A stretch of 64,000 bases of DNA from Verrucomicrobiaceae bacterium. Its GTDB lineage: Bacteria > Verrucomicrobiota > Verrucomicrobiia > Verrucomicrobiales > Verrucomicrobiaceae. The position numbers and the translations under genes are program-made. The notes under the pieces were generated by a model, which ran no database searches, had not been told where the DNA came from, and worked only from the letters and a program-made list of their open reading frames with translations. Where the stretch lies: positions 2,728,001-2,792,000 of the forward strand of contig JADJPM010000004.1 in NCBI GenBank assembly GCA_016713245.1, in the 5' to 3' direction. The stretch's first letter is position 1; each line of letters begins with the position of its first letter. Shown one piece after another: positions 25,380-33,759 of the stretch.

Positions 25380-26593
25380 TACTCATGCCGCAGCGCATCA
25401 ATCGGATTCAGCCTGGCCGCCCGGCGTGCCGGGGTGTAGCCAAACAGCACACCGACCACGGCGGAGAAGGCGAAGGCGATCACGTTGATCTGTGTGTTGA
25501 AGTTGAAGGGCACCTTGATGACCTGCGCGAGGCCGTAGCAGAGCCCCAAAGCGATCAAAATGCCCACGATGCCGCCGATGCAGGACAGCGTGACGGCTTC
25601 GACGAGAAACTGCAGCAGCACCTCACTCGCGGTGGCCCCAATGGCGAGGCGGATGCCGATCTCGTGCGTGCGCTCGGTCACGGAGACGAGCATGATGTTC
25701 ATGATGCCGATGCCGCCGACCAGCAGCGACACACCGGCCACCGCCGCGAGCAGCATGGTCATGAGCTGCGTCGTGGAGCCGAGCGTCTCGGCGATCTGCC
25801 GCGTGTCGAAGATGTTGAAGTCGTTGTCCTGGTTGCTTTGCAGGTTCCGCCGCTGGCGCATGATCTGCGTGATCTCAGCGATCAGCTCCAGGCTGTCCGT
25901 GCCCTCCACGGCGGAGATGGAGATTTGATTGATGTCATGCGACGACGTTTTGCCAATCAGCCGACGTTGCAGCGAGGAAAGCGGCATGATGATGGTGTCA
26001 TCCTGATCGCCCATGCCCGCCTGACCTTTCGTCGCCAGCAAACCGATGACTTCAAAAGAGGCACGCCCGATCCGAATGCTGGCACCGATGGGGTTTTCGG
26101 CGCCAAACAGCTCGACCCGCACCGTGTTGCCGATAACGCACACCGCACTGCCGGAGCGCACATCCGCCTCCGTGAAAAGTCTCCCTTCTGCGAGGCTCCA
26201 CTTGTTGATTTGAAAATAGATCGGCGTGGTGCCGGTGATCGTGCTGGCGCGGGCATTGCCGAGGTAAATCGTGCTCAGCGAGGCTGTGCGCACCGGCGCG
26301 ATGGCGGCGATGCTCGCGATCTGCTCGCCGAGCGTTTCCGCGTCTCGCTCCGTGAAACTCGGCACACCCGCCGATGAGCCGCGTTGTCCAAAACCAGCTC
26401 CAGGCCGCAGCGTGAGCAGATTGCTCCCCAGGCTGGAAATCTGCGCTTTCACCGCCAGCGTGGCTCCTTCGCCCAGCGTGACCATGGTGATGATCGACGC
26501 CACGCCGATGAAGATGCCTAGCACGGTCAAAAAGGCCCGCGTGAGGTTGCGGCCGATCTCCCGCACCGCGATGGCGAAGGCGTTCCAGATCAT
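25379..26593 (-). CDS. MacB-like ABC transporter permease (FtsX domain)
   Basis: About 404 residues from ATG 26593, which overlaps the ATPase stop by 4 bases (ATGA). The layout is that of MacB-type permeases: TM1 near the N-terminus (RAFLTVLGIFIGVASIITMV), a periplasmic MacB_PCD domain (residues 50-240), then three C-terminal TM segments (LLAAVAGVSLLVGGIGIMNIMLVSVTERTHEIGIRLAIGA and the last two ending GYTPARRAARLNPIDALRHE). It should work with the ATPase upstream and the adaptor and outer-membrane protein further upstream. Confidence 0.85.
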   Translation of the reverse strand: MIWNAFAIAVREIGRNLTRAFLTVLGIFIGVASIITMVTLGEGATLAVKAQISSLGSNLLTLRPGAGFGQRGSSAGVPSFTERDAETLGEQIASIAAIAPVRTASLSTIYLGNARASTITGTTPIYFQINKWSLAEGRLFTEADVRSGSAVCVIGNTVRVELFGAENPIGASIRIGRASFEVIGLLATKGQAGMGDQDDTIIMPLSSLQRRLIGKTSSHDINQISISAVEGTDSLELIAEITQIMRQRRNLQSNQDNDFNIFDTRQIAETLGSTTQLMTMLLAAVAGVSLLVGGIGIMNIMLVSVTERTHEIGIRLAIGATASEVLLQFLVEAVTLSCIGGIVGILIALGLCYGLAQVIKVPFNFNTQINVIAFAFSAVVGVLFGYTPARRAARLNPIDALRHE

Positions 26594-27324
26594 GGCGAGG
26601 TGGAATCGGATTCGACGAGGCCGTCTTTGATCACCACGCGTCGTTTGGCACACGCCGCCACGTTTTCATCATGCGTGACCATCAGCACCGTGATGCCGCG
26701 ATCCACATTCAGGCGCGTGAGGATCTCGATGATGTCCCTCGTCGTCACCGAGTCGAGATTGCCCGTCGGTTCATCGGCAAACAGCGTGCTCGGCTCCGTC
26801 ACGATGGCCCGAGCGATCGCCACCCGCTGCTGCTGCCCGCCAGAAAGCTCTCCCGGCGTGCTGCTGAGCTTCGTCGGCAGTCCCACCGCCGTCAGCGCCG
26901 CCGCGGCCTTCTCATGCCGGTCCTTCCGCGACATGCCACGATACAGCAACGGCAGTTCCACATTCTCCAGCGCACTCGTCCGCGCCAGCAGGTTGAACCC
27001 CTGAAAAATAAACCCCAGCGCATACCGCCGCAGCAGCGACCGCTGATCCGCATCCAGCGTCTCCACCGCGATGCCCTCATACTGGTAGTGCCCGCTCGTC
27101 GGCGTATCCAGACAGCCCAGCACATTCATCAACGTCGATTTCCCCGACCCGCTCGGCCCCATGATCACCACAAACTCCCCCTTCCGAATCGTCAGATCGA
27201 TCCCCTTCAACGCCTGAAACGCCGCATCGCCCAGCCCATAGGTCTTCGTCAGGCCTTTCAGTTCGATGAGAGGAGAATCCCGCGTGCCTCCAGCGAGCTT
27301 TTCAGGTGTGAGTTCAGTTTGAAT
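26590..27324 (-). CDS. MacB-type ABC transporter ATPase
   Basis: Walker A MGPSGSGKSTLMNVLG, signature LSGGQQQRVAIARA, Walker B LFADEPTGNLDS and the H-loop VTHDE are all present. The conserved N-terminal strand IELKGLTKTYGLGDAAFQALKG lies upstream of the first TTG (27210), so translation must start earlier. There is no ATG, GTG or TTG between the TAG at 27358-27360 and that point. The best candidate is an ATT at 27322-27324 preceded by GGAG at 9 bases. The gene may use a rare start or contain a consensus error. The exact start is uncertain. Confidence 0.8.
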   Translation of the reverse strand: MQTELTPEKLAGGTRDSPLIELKGLTKTYGLGDAAFQALKGIDLTIRKGEFVVIMGPSGSGKSTLMNVLGCLDTPTSGHYQYEGIAVETLDADQRSLLRRYALGFIFQGFNLLARTSALENVELPLLYRGMSRKDRHEKAAAALTAVGLPTKLSSTPGELSGGQQQRVAIARAIVTEPSTLFADEPTGNLDSVTTRDIIEILTRLNVDRGITVLMVTHDENVAACAKRRVVIKDGLVESDSTSP

Positions 27325-27380
27325 GGCAGCAAGCTCCGTGACGGGTTCGGAGGCAGACTAAACCACGGCGACAACACGCT

Positions 27381-27400
27381 GAATGGGGTGAACACCCGCT
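27381..27400 (-). promoter_or_regulatory. Dyad element, copy 9 (upstream of ABC ATPase)
   Basis: Minus-strand AGCGGGTGTTCACCCCATTC, 56 bases before the presumed ATT start at 27324. Confidence 0.55.
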
Positions 27401-27458
27401 TTTAAAGAACTCCGAATCACCACTGACGATGACGGCAAACTCTTCGATTCATAAAATG

Positions 27459-27656
27459 CTACGAGTGCAGAACCACGGGAAGACTCTTCACGATTCGCAC
27501 CGGATTCGCAGGTTTCGCTGGTCGCGTGGCGCTGATGGTTTTCGCAGCGGCGACCATCTCTTCCAGCATCCGCAGCTTTTCGCCCACCGGCAGCGCGGCG
27601 AGTTGACGACGACGTTCCACCTTGCGGGCGGTGAGCTGTTTCATCAGGTCGGTCAT
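27459..27656 (-). CDS. Small partner of the nucleotidyltransferase-like gene
   Basis: 65 residues from ATG 27656 (MTDLMKQLTARKVERRRQLAALPVGEKLRMLEEMV), helical and basic, ending VRIVKSLPVVLHS. It overlaps the preceding gene by ATGA (27653-27656). This size and coupling are typical of an antitoxin-like or regulatory partner of an AbiEii/DUF6036-type nucleotidyltransferase. I do not recognise the family by sequence. Confidence 0.55.
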   Translation of the reverse strand: MTDLMKQLTARKVERRRQLAALPVGEKLRMLEEMVAAAKTISATRPAKPANPVRIVKSLPVVLHS

Positions 27657-28183
27657 GAGTCGAGGTAGGTTTGCTGAAATTGACGCCACTTCTCCATCAA
27701 ATCGTGGCGCAGGAGAATAGCCTCAAACACCTCCGCATCAAGCACCCCGGCCTCCACAAAGCGGATCACCCGGTCATGATCTTTTGGCCGCCCCACCTGG
27801 AGGCAGATCGCCGCCAGATGTTCGGCGGTGAAAACCCGTGTGGGCACACCACTCACATCCCGTTCGACAGCCTGCTCCAGTGCTTCCTCGACCAGCGGCG
27901 TGCCCGGCGGCACAAATTCCACCGCCCAGCCTTCGATCACGATGAATTGCCCCTCAGGTTTGAACCCATGCGCGAGCAGATATTGGTAAATCGGTCCCAG
28001 GGTCAGCAGCGTGCTTCCCGGAGCCGTGGGCAGGGCCACAAACACATCGACATCCTTCGTCGTGATGGGTTCCAGCCAGAAAATAGCACCCACCGCCCCG
28101 CCGATGGCATAGCGCCCGATGACTCCATCGGCTTCCATCTGGTTGATCACGGCAAAGATCTTCTCCACGCCCCCATCATTCAT
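27653..28183 (-). CDS. AbiEii/DUF6036-like nucleotidyltransferase-fold protein
   Basis: 176 residues. The N-terminal YAIGGAVGAIFWLEPITTKDVDVFV has the polymerase-beta-like pattern GG(x)9-13 DxDx (here TKDVDVF with its two Asp). C-terminal helices and VFTAEHLAAICLQVGRPKDHDRVIRFVEAG complete a fold seen in AbiEii and MNT-type toxins and housekeeping nucleotidyltransferases. It sits inside the MacA-MacB gene cluster with its small partner, which is unusual. A toxin role is only inferred. Confidence 0.65.
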   Translation of the reverse strand: MNDGGVEKIFAVINQMEADGVIGRYAIGGAVGAIFWLEPITTKDVDVFVALPTAPGSTLLTLGPIYQYLLAHGFKPEGQFIVIEGWAVEFVPPGTPLVEEALEQAVERDVSGVPTRVFTAEHLAAICLQVGRPKDHDRVIRFVEAGVLDAEVFEAILLRHDLMEKWRQFQQTYLDS

Positions 28184-28237
28184 TCTCCACGCTCGTTCCG
28201 CAACTCCAACGTCTAGTGATGCCGCAAAACAAAAAGG

Positions 28238-29539
28238 TCACGTAGCAGGCACATTGTTCCTCAAAATCACCAGCATCCCCTCACTCAAACCCTCTCCGGA
28301 GATCTCGGTGTATCGTCCATCCGTGAGGCCGGTCTTGATGGGGATCGGCTCGGCTTTGCCGTCGCGGAGGATGTAGAGGTGGGCGGAGGGTTTGGTTTGG
28401 TCGTCTTTGTCGCTGGCTTCGGGGCGGCTGCGGTTGCGGGTGGGCATGGGGATGAGGCTTTGGACGAAGGATTTCTTCGCGGGGCCGGTTTTGGCGGCGG
28501 TGGCGGGATTGAAGCGCAGCGCGGCGGTGGGCACGCGGAAGACGTTCTGGCTCGCGGCGACGCCGATGTCGGCGGTGGCGGTCATGCCGGGGCGCAGGCT
28601 GAGGTCGTCGTTGCTGACATCGAGATCAGCTTCGTAGGTGACGACGTTTTGCGTGACGGCGGAGCCATAGGACACGACGGAAACGACGGCGCTGTAACTG
28701 CGATCCGGCCAGGCATCGACGGTGAAGGTGGCCTTCTGCCCTTTCTCGACGCGACCGATGTCGGCCTCGGCGATGGTGACTTTCAAAATCATGCGCTCCA
28801 ACTTCTCGGCGATGACGAACAACTGCGGCGCGGTGAAACTCGCGGCGACGGTTTGGCCGGGCTCGATGCTGCGCGTGAGCACGATGCCGTCGATGGGCGA
28901 TTTGATGATGGCGCGGCCGAGATCGTTCTCGTTGATGCGCACCTGGGCCTCGGCGGTGCCGACTCCGGCCTGCGTGTTGAGCAGGTCGGCCTTCGCACGC
29001 TCGGCGGTGGCGATGGCGGTGTCGATGATGGCTTTGGAGGGCACTTTGCCGCCGCTGATGCGCTGCAACTCCTGCTGGCGGGCGAGCAGCGCGGCGCTTT
29101 CCTTCACCGTGGCCTCGGCGAGCGTGACACGGGCCTGCGCGGCTCGCACAGCGGCGCGGTTGCTCTCGGTTTGCTGCAAAAGCTTGCTGGTGTCGAGCTT
29201 GGCGAGCTGCTGGCCTTTGGTGACGCGGTCATTGATGTCGGCATTCACTTCGAGCGTGATGCCGGACAGCTCGCTGCCGACAGTGACTTCGTTCGTCGGC
29301 TCCAGATTGCCCGTGGCGGTGATGGTGAGGAAAACATCGCCACGCGTGAGCGGCTCGGTCACATAGAGCGGCACTTGTTGTTTGGCCTTTTCGATGCGGC
29401 TGCGCCAAAACCATCCGCCTAGACCGAGCGCGATGACGATGAGGCCGAGGATGGCGTTGCGTTTGAAGTGCCCCTTTGATCCGCTGGCCTGGATGGCTTT
29501 GGCGAGATCGGCCGGGGCCAATGGCGTGGAGGTTTTCAT
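28238..29539 (-). CDS. MacA-like periplasmic adaptor of an efflux pump (HlyD family)
   Basis: About 433 residues from ATG 29539 (MKTSTPLAPADLAKAIQASG). One TM anchor (AILGLIVIALGLGGWFW) precedes a barrel-sandwich hybrid half (GNLEPTNEVTVGSELSGI), a long coiled-coil hairpin (QLAKLDTSKLLQQTESNRAAVRAAQARVT ... AERAKADLLNTQ), the second lipoyl half (IIKSPIDGIVLTRSIEPGQTVAAS) and beta-barrel and membrane-proximal domains. It links an inner-membrane MacB-like transporter to an outer-membrane channel. The outer-membrane gene ends 1 base before its start. Confidence 0.85.
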   Translation of the reverse strand: MKTSTPLAPADLAKAIQASGSKGHFKRNAILGLIVIALGLGGWFWRSRIEKAKQQVPLYVTEPLTRGDVFLTITATGNLEPTNEVTVGSELSGITLEVNADINDRVTKGQQLAKLDTSKLLQQTESNRAAVRAAQARVTLAEATVKESAALLARQQELQRISGGKVPSKAIIDTAIATAERAKADLLNTQAGVGTAEAQVRINENDLGRAIIKSPIDGIVLTRSIEPGQTVAASFTAPQLFVIAEKLERMILKVTIAEADIGRVEKGQKATFTVDAWPDRSYSAVVSVVSYGSAVTQNVVTYEADLDVSNDDLSLRPGMTATADIGVAASQNVFRVPTAALRFNPATAAKTGPAKKSFVQSLIPMPTRNRSRPEASDKDDQTKPSAHLYILRDGKAEPIPIKTGLTDGRYTEISGEGLSEGMLVILRNNVPAT

Positions 29540-29540
29540 G

Positions 29541-31037
29541 TCAAAAGGGCGACCAACCTCCGCCGAGGGCTTTGTAGAGTTGCACGCAAGCATTGGCGCT
29601 CTGCGCGGTGGTGGTGACTTCTTGCTGCTCCAGCGTGAGCAGCGTGCGCTGCGCATCGAGCGACACGAGCAGGTCCACCTGACCCGCCTCGTATTGCCAA
29701 GCGGCGAGCGTCACAGCCTCACGGGCCGCCGCCGCAGCTTTTCCGACGATGCGATGTTGCTCGGCATAACGACGCACCGCAGCGAGCGCGTTTTCGACTT
29801 CGGCGAGCGCGGTGAGCACGGTGGCCTCATAGGCGACGAGTGCCTGTCGCTCGCGTGAACTCACGGCGCGGATGTTTTGCCGAATACGGCCCGCATCGAT
29901 CACCGGCGTGGCCATACCCGCGAGGACGCTTGCAATGGCTGCTTCAGGTGAAAAGATGTTTCCCGCCTTGAGTGCATCAATGCCGATGGAGCCGCTCAAA
30001 TTCAGCGATGGCAGCCGCGCACGCTTGGCCGACTGTGTTCGGGCAAACGCGGCCTCCAGCGCCCGTTCAGCCGCACACACATCAGGCCTTTGACGCAACG
30101 CCTCAGCAGGAACTCCGGCTGTGATGCGCGAAATCATCTCCGGAACTCGACGCGAGCCCGCGAGTCGCGAATCGAGCGAACCCGGCGTGCGGCCCGAGAG
30201 CAGCGCGAGCTGGTTTTTGCTCTGCACGACGCTGAGTTGCAGCGCAGGCATGGAGGCCCGCGCCTGCTCCAGTGTGCTGATGGAGCGCTGGGTGTCGAGC
30301 GCATCGCCCGTGCCCGCCTGCTCGCGCCATTGCGTGAGCTGCACCGTTTCACCCCGCGTGCCGAGACTGCGCTGCACCACGCTCAACTGCGCCTCCGCCG
30401 AACGCAGCGCGACATATGCCGTCGCCACATCCGCCGCGAGCGTGACCTGCGCTCCGTAAAAGTTCTCGCCGATCTGCTCGAGGTCCGCCATGGCCGCCTT
30501 GAGCGTCTGATACTGCTTTCCAAACAGATCCACCTGCCAGCTCACATCAAACGAGGCCTTGTAGCTCTCGCTCGTGGTGATGATGTCCTTGATGCCGCTC
30601 TTCGTGCGTGCTCCACGCCCCGATTGATTGGCATAGAGGGATGGAAACAAGTTCGCCGACTCCACGCCCCTCCGCGCCCGATACTCCGTCACCTTCTCCA
30701 TCGCCGAACGCACCGTCGGGCTCGCCTTCAGCGCCTCCGCGATCAGTTCATTCAACACCGGATCGCGAAACCGCCTCCACCACGTCGCCACATCGAGTGG
30801 TTTAGAAGAAGGGCCCTGCTGCCACCTCGCAGGCACCACGACGGCATCCGCTGCCATTTCACGCGTGCCATTGCCGACGCAGGAAGTGAGCAGCAGTAAT
30901 GTAAATGTCGGAAATCGCAGCCCGAGCTTCAAAAGCAGCAATGAAGTGACTTTGATTATGATCGTAACTGCTCGTCTCTCTGGACGAGAAGCTGTTGAAT
31001 GAGAGTCATGAAGGCCCTGAGCATTCACCATGCTCAC
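29541..31037 (-). CDS. NodT-family outer-membrane efflux lipoprotein (TolC-like)
   Basis: Up to 498 residues. The efflux channel pattern is clear: two OEP repeats with DVATWWRRFRDPVLNELIAEALKASPTVRSAMEKV near the N-terminus and ATVLTALAEVENALAAVRRY near the end. A lipobox LLLLTSC follows LLLLKLGLRFPTFT. The 5' end is uncertain: a GTG at 31037 gives an implausible polar leader and overlaps the Ohr gene by 4 bases, whereas a TTG at 30941 gives a clean lipoprotein signal. It forms an operon with MacA. Confidence 0.8.
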   Translation of the reverse strand: MSMVNAQGLHDSHSTASRPERRAVTIIIKVTSLLLLKLGLRFPTFTLLLLTSCVGNGTREMAADAVVVPARWQQGPSSKPLDVATWWRRFRDPVLNELIAEALKASPTVRSAMEKVTEYRARRGVESANLFPSLYANQSGRGARTKSGIKDIITTSESYKASFDVSWQVDLFGKQYQTLKAAMADLEQIGENFYGAQVTLAADVATAYVALRSAEAQLSVVQRSLGTRGETVQLTQWREQAGTGDALDTQRSISTLEQARASMPALQLSVVQSKNQLALLSGRTPGSLDSRLAGSRRVPEMISRITAGVPAEALRQRPDVCAAERALEAAFARTQSAKRARLPSLNLSGSIGIDALKAGNIFSPEAAIASVLAGMATPVIDAGRIRQNIRAVSSRERQALVAYEATVLTALAEVENALAAVRRYAEQHRIVGKAAAAAREAVTLAAWQYEAGQVDLLVSLDAQRTLLTLEQQEVTTTAQSANACVQLYKALGGGWSPF

Positions 31038-31468
31038 GCAAGCTGAGGTGGTTTGGAATCGACCACGAGGGTGAAAGTGGCCTCGCCGCGCAGGGCTTTG
31101 GAATAGGGGCAGGTTTGATTCGCGGCCTCCATGATGCGCATCGCCAGGTCGGGCTCGACGCCCGGCAGGAGCGCATGCATCTCCACGGCGAGGGCATAGC
31201 CATCGTGATCGTCTTCGACCAAACTCACTAGAGCACGAACGGTGGAGCCATCAATCGTGATGCCCATGCGCCGGGCGGCATTCACCAGTGAGCCATGGTA
31301 GCAGGCCGAGTAAGCACCGGCGAAGAGCAGTTCGGGATTTGGGCCGCGTTTCTCGATGCCGGCCTCCAGTGGATTGCCCAACGCGACGTCGAGGAGCCCA
31401 TCGGGTGATTGCAGCGTCCCCGAGCGACCGTCTTTGGAAATCGCTTCGGAAGTGAAGAGTGTTTTCAT
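31034..31468 (-). CDS. Organic hydroperoxide resistance protein (Ohr/OsmC family)
   Basis: 144 residues (MKTLFTSEAISKDGRSGTL). It has the Ohr pattern with both peroxidatic cysteines: NPELLFAGAYSACYHGSLVNAA and QTCPYSKALRGE. Ohr reduces organic peroxides using thiol partners in the cytoplasm. A dyad element is 35 bases upstream. The frame overlaps the start proposed for the downstream NodT-like gene. Confidence 0.85.
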   Translation of the reverse strand: MKTLFTSEAISKDGRSGTLQSPDGLLDVALGNPLEAGIEKRGPNPELLFAGAYSACYHGSLVNAARRMGITIDGSTVRALVSLVEDDHDGYALAVEMHALLPGVEPDLAMRIMEAANQTCPYSKALRGEATFTLVVDSKPPQLA

Positions 31469-31503
31469 GAGGCGGCGAAACTAGGGGGCTGCCACAATGA
31501 GTG

Positions 31504-31523
31504 CGATGGGGTGTTCACCTACT
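31504..31523 (-). promoter_or_regulatory. Dyad element, copy 10 (upstream of Ohr gene)
   Basis: Minus-strand AGTAGGTGAACACCCCATCG, 35 bases before ATG 31468. It overlaps the last codons of the upstream AI-2E-transporter-like gene. Confidence 0.65.
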
Positions 31524-32637
31524 CGCCGCCGCCTTCGTTCTCCCAGCGTTTGAGGGCGTCTTTTTTCAAGAGAGTGGACTCAGGCAAAGCCTTGACCGGC
31601 GATAGAGGCGTGCGCCAGACCTCCAGCAGCACGGTGGTGATCGTCAGCGCCACCGGACCGAGAATGAGGCCAGCCGCACCAAAGAGCATCAAGCCACCGA
31701 CCACGGAGATGAAGGCGAGCACGGTGTGAAGTTTCAGCCTGCTGCTGACGAGGACGGGGCGCAGGAGATTATCAATCGTTCCGACGATGAGCATGCCCCA
31801 GAGCGTAAGAATGAGTGCTTTGCCCCAACTGCCCTCCAGCGCCAAAAACAGCGCGGCAGGTATCCACACGATGAAAGCGCCCAGCATGGGCACCACGGCC
31901 AAGATGGCCATCACCACGCCCCAAAGCAGCGGCGCTGGCAGTCCAAGCCACCAAAACATGAGCCCGGCGAGCACGCCCTGAAGGGTGGAGACGGTCAGCG
32001 TGCCGTAAACGGTCGCGTGGATGGTATCGCGCACGCGGAGGAGCAGTGTCTCGGTTTCCTCCCGCGAAAGGGGTGACAGGTGATGCAGCGAGGCGAGCAC
32101 GGCGCGGCGATCCCGCAGAAAGAAGAACAGCAGGTAAAAGATCAGGCCGAAGCTGATCACCTGAAACACGGAACCGCTGACGATGGTGCCTGCGGTGTTA
32201 CTGAACCATGCTGTGAGTGATTTCACCGTGCCGGGCAGATCCAGCTCGCTCTCGATTTTATCCGCCAGCGGTGCCAGACGCGGCTGCGCCTCGATGGCTC
32301 GCCGCCATTCGCCCGAGGTCACCTTGTCTTCGATGAGCCGTGCTCCCTGCGCAGCCTGCACGACAAGGTTTTGTCCCACAAACAGCACAGGCACGACCGC
32401 GATGAACACGATGACGACGACCGCGATACTCGCGGAAAGGCTGGAGTGCGTGAGCTTTGACTCCAGCCATCGCTGGAAGGGCGTGAAGAGCACAGACAAG
32501 GCCAGCGCCCACGCGAGCGCCGGTAAAAACGGCTGCGCCAGCAGGAAGCAGAGTCCCAAGCCTGCCGTCGTGGCCATGACGAGAACGAGTGTGCGCAACG
32601 TGAAGGCCTGTGGGGCAGGTCCGGGTGATGAGATCAC
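31519..32637 (-). CDS. AI-2E/YdiK-family membrane transporter-like protein
   Basis: 372 residues with about eight membrane segments. The first is LVLVMATTAGLGLCFLLAQPFLP, then WALALSVLFTPFQRWLE and IAVVVIVFIAVVPVLFVGQNLV. The second half has FWWLGLPAPLLWGVVMAILAVVPMLGAFIVWIPAALFLAL and LVSSRLKLHTVLAFISVVGGLMLFGAAGLILGPVALTI. The LPxxG-like and GP(x)6 motifs are those of the AI-2E transporter family (TqsA/PerM), whose substrates are mostly unknown. The small gene at 32641 ends 3 bases upstream. Confidence 0.8.
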   Translation of the reverse strand: MISSPGPAPQAFTLRTLVLVMATTAGLGLCFLLAQPFLPALAWALALSVLFTPFQRWLESKLTHSSLSASIAVVVIVFIAVVPVLFVGQNLVVQAAQGARLIEDKVTSGEWRRAIEAQPRLAPLADKIESELDLPGTVKSLTAWFSNTAGTIVSGSVFQVISFGLIFYLLFFFLRDRRAVLASLHHLSPLSREETETLLLRVRDTIHATVYGTLTVSTLQGVLAGLMFWWLGLPAPLLWGVVMAILAVVPMLGAFIVWIPAALFLALEGSWGKALILTLWGMLIVGTIDNLLRPVLVSSRLKLHTVLAFISVVGGLMLFGAAGLILGPVALTITTVLLEVWRTPLSPVKALPESTLLKKDALKRWENEGGGE

Positions 32638-32640
32638 CGG

Positions 32641-32847
32641 CTATTCCTTTGCTTGCTGGGTGGCGTTGAGTTGCTGGCCGGGGGCATCGGCATCGTGGTA
32701 GCCATTCTTTGCGGGCGCGGGACCAGCCCGCAGGCCCGGAGTGACGCTTTCGTCCCAAATGGCGATGTCGGTGGTGATTTCGACATGGGTGATGACAGCG
32801 GCAGCTTTTTTCTCAGCCCGGGTGATTTCGTCTGGGGTTGTTTTCAT
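32641..32847 (-). CDS. Small hypothetical protein following dodecin
   Basis: 68 residues from ATG 32847 (MKTTPDEITRAEKKAAAVITHVEITTDIAIWDESV), overlapping the dodecin stop by ATGA. It is acidic and basic mixed and ends LNATQQAKE. Unrecognised. Translational coupling to dodecin suggests a joint role or regulation. Confidence 0.5.
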   Translation of the reverse strand: MKTTPDEITRAEKKAAAVITHVEITTDIAIWDESVTPGLRAGPAPAKNGYHDADAPGQQLNATQQAKE

Positions 32848-33098
32848 GTGTCCTCCACGTTGAAGCCGACTTTGAGCGTGACCTGCCAATGATCGACCTT
32901 GCCTTTGTCGATCGTGCCGCGTGTTTCGATGACCTGGAACCATTTCAGGTTCTTAACAGTCTTGTGAGCACGCTTGATGGCCTTTTCGACGGCGTCTTCG
33001 ACGCAGGATTTCGAGGTGCCGGTGAGTTCGACGAGTTTATAGACCTGGTCTTTCTTTTTGGTGTCCGTGGATGGTTGAGTCTTGGATGGGCGGGGCAT
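32844..33098 (-). CDS. Dodecin-family flavin-binding protein
   Basis: 84 residues. After a Lys/Thr-rich leader the core YKLVELTGTSKSCVEDAVEKAIKRAHKTVKNLKWFQVIETRG ... (quoted in parts) fits dodecin: E-L-x-G-T-S, the NLxWF(Q)V aromatic that stacks on flavin, and GKVDHWQVTLKVGF. Dodecins are dodecameric flavin or CoA storage proteins. The dyad element is 61 bases upstream. Confidence 0.85.
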   Translation of the reverse strand: MPRPSKTQPSTDTKKKDQVYKLVELTGTSKSCVEDAVEKAIKRAHKTVKNLKWFQVIETRGTIDKGKVDHWQVTLKVGFNVEDT

Positions 33099-33159
33099 GG
33101 GATGATCGAGGTGTGAGGTTGAGAGAGTGGCGGATCATCCGCAGCGTGCGCTGGTGCCG

Positions 33160-33179
33160 CCATGGGGTGAAGACCTACT
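33160..33179 (-). promoter_or_regulatory. Dyad element, copy 11 (upstream of dodecin)
   Basis: Minus-strand AGTAGGTCTTCACCCCATGG, 61 bases before ATG 33098, overlapping the stop codon of the upstream gene. Confidence 0.65.
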
Positions 33180-33450
33180 CCTCAGTCAGCTCAGGCTCGC
33201 CGGGTGTGGCTCGGACGGACCAATAGGCGGCACCGTGAGGACCGTGGATGCAGGGCGGCAGTTCGTCGGCCCCGTAAAAGTGATCGAGCCCGAGGCGCAG
33301 GCCAAAGGAGATGGGGGCATGCTCGGCAGGCAGGGTGATGAGATTGCACACACAGCGCGGCCCTCCGCGCAGGTGGCAGTTCATCGGGCAGGTGGCGTGT
33401 GGTTGGAGATTGTCCATGACGGCATCACAAAAAGCCCGCGTGGGATGCAT
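33175..33450 (-). CDS. Hypothetical protein with Cys cluster
   Basis: 91 residues (MHPTRAFCDAVMDNLQPHATCPMNCHLRGGPRCVCNLITLP). Four cysteines in the N-terminal third (HATCPMNCH, RCVC) suggest a metal or redox site. The rest includes HFYGADELPPCIHGPHGAAYWSVRATPGE. Unrecognised. It starts one base into the stop of the DUF2934 gene (TGATG), so it is coupled to it. Confidence 0.5.
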   Translation of the reverse strand: MHPTRAFCDAVMDNLQPHATCPMNCHLRGGPRCVCNLITLPAEHAPISFGLRLGLDHFYGADELPPCIHGPHGAAYWSVRATPGEPELTEE

Positions 33451-33680
33451 CAGGTGTGGGCGAGGCCCTGCTCGGCGCAGAGAGCGGCTTCAGCGGCGAG
33501 CCAGTCTTCCACGTCATGACCATGGGCAGCGCCGTGGTTTTGGTAGTTCAGGTAAGCGCGGGCAGCCACCGCCTCAGCGGACGGGGTGAAAGCATGTGCG
33601 GAGGGCGAAGGATGCGCCGCGTGGCCGTTGTTGGCTTTGGAGGCGGATTTAGAGGTGGTGGAAGGTGTGTGTTGTTTCAT
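33450..33680 (-). CDS. DUF2934 protein
   Basis: 76 residues from ATG 33680. A disordered, Ser/His/Lys-rich N-terminus precedes the DUF2934 core VAARAYLNYQNHGAAHGHDVEDWLAAEAALCAE (quoted in parts), whose A-Y-x-x-[YW]-x-x-x-G ... D-W-L-x-A-E pattern is diagnostic. Function is unknown, though it is common next to Ohr and Dps genes. A dyad element is 35 bases upstream. Confidence 0.75.
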   Translation of the reverse strand: MKQHTPSTTSKSASKANNGHAAHPSPSAHAFTPSAEAVAARAYLNYQNHGAAHGHDVEDWLAAEAALCAEQGLAHT

Positions 33681-33715
33681 GGGATAGCCATGTTGTTGAG
33701 CCTGAAGCGATTTGA

Positions 33716-33735
33716 CCATGGGGTGAATGCCCACT
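33716..33735 (-). promoter_or_regulatory. Dyad element, copy 12 (upstream of DUF2934 gene)
   Basis: Minus-strand AGTGGGCATTCACCCCATGG, 35 bases before ATG 33680. Confidence 0.65.
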
Positions 33736-33759
33736 TCACTGTGACGTGACAGCACATCG

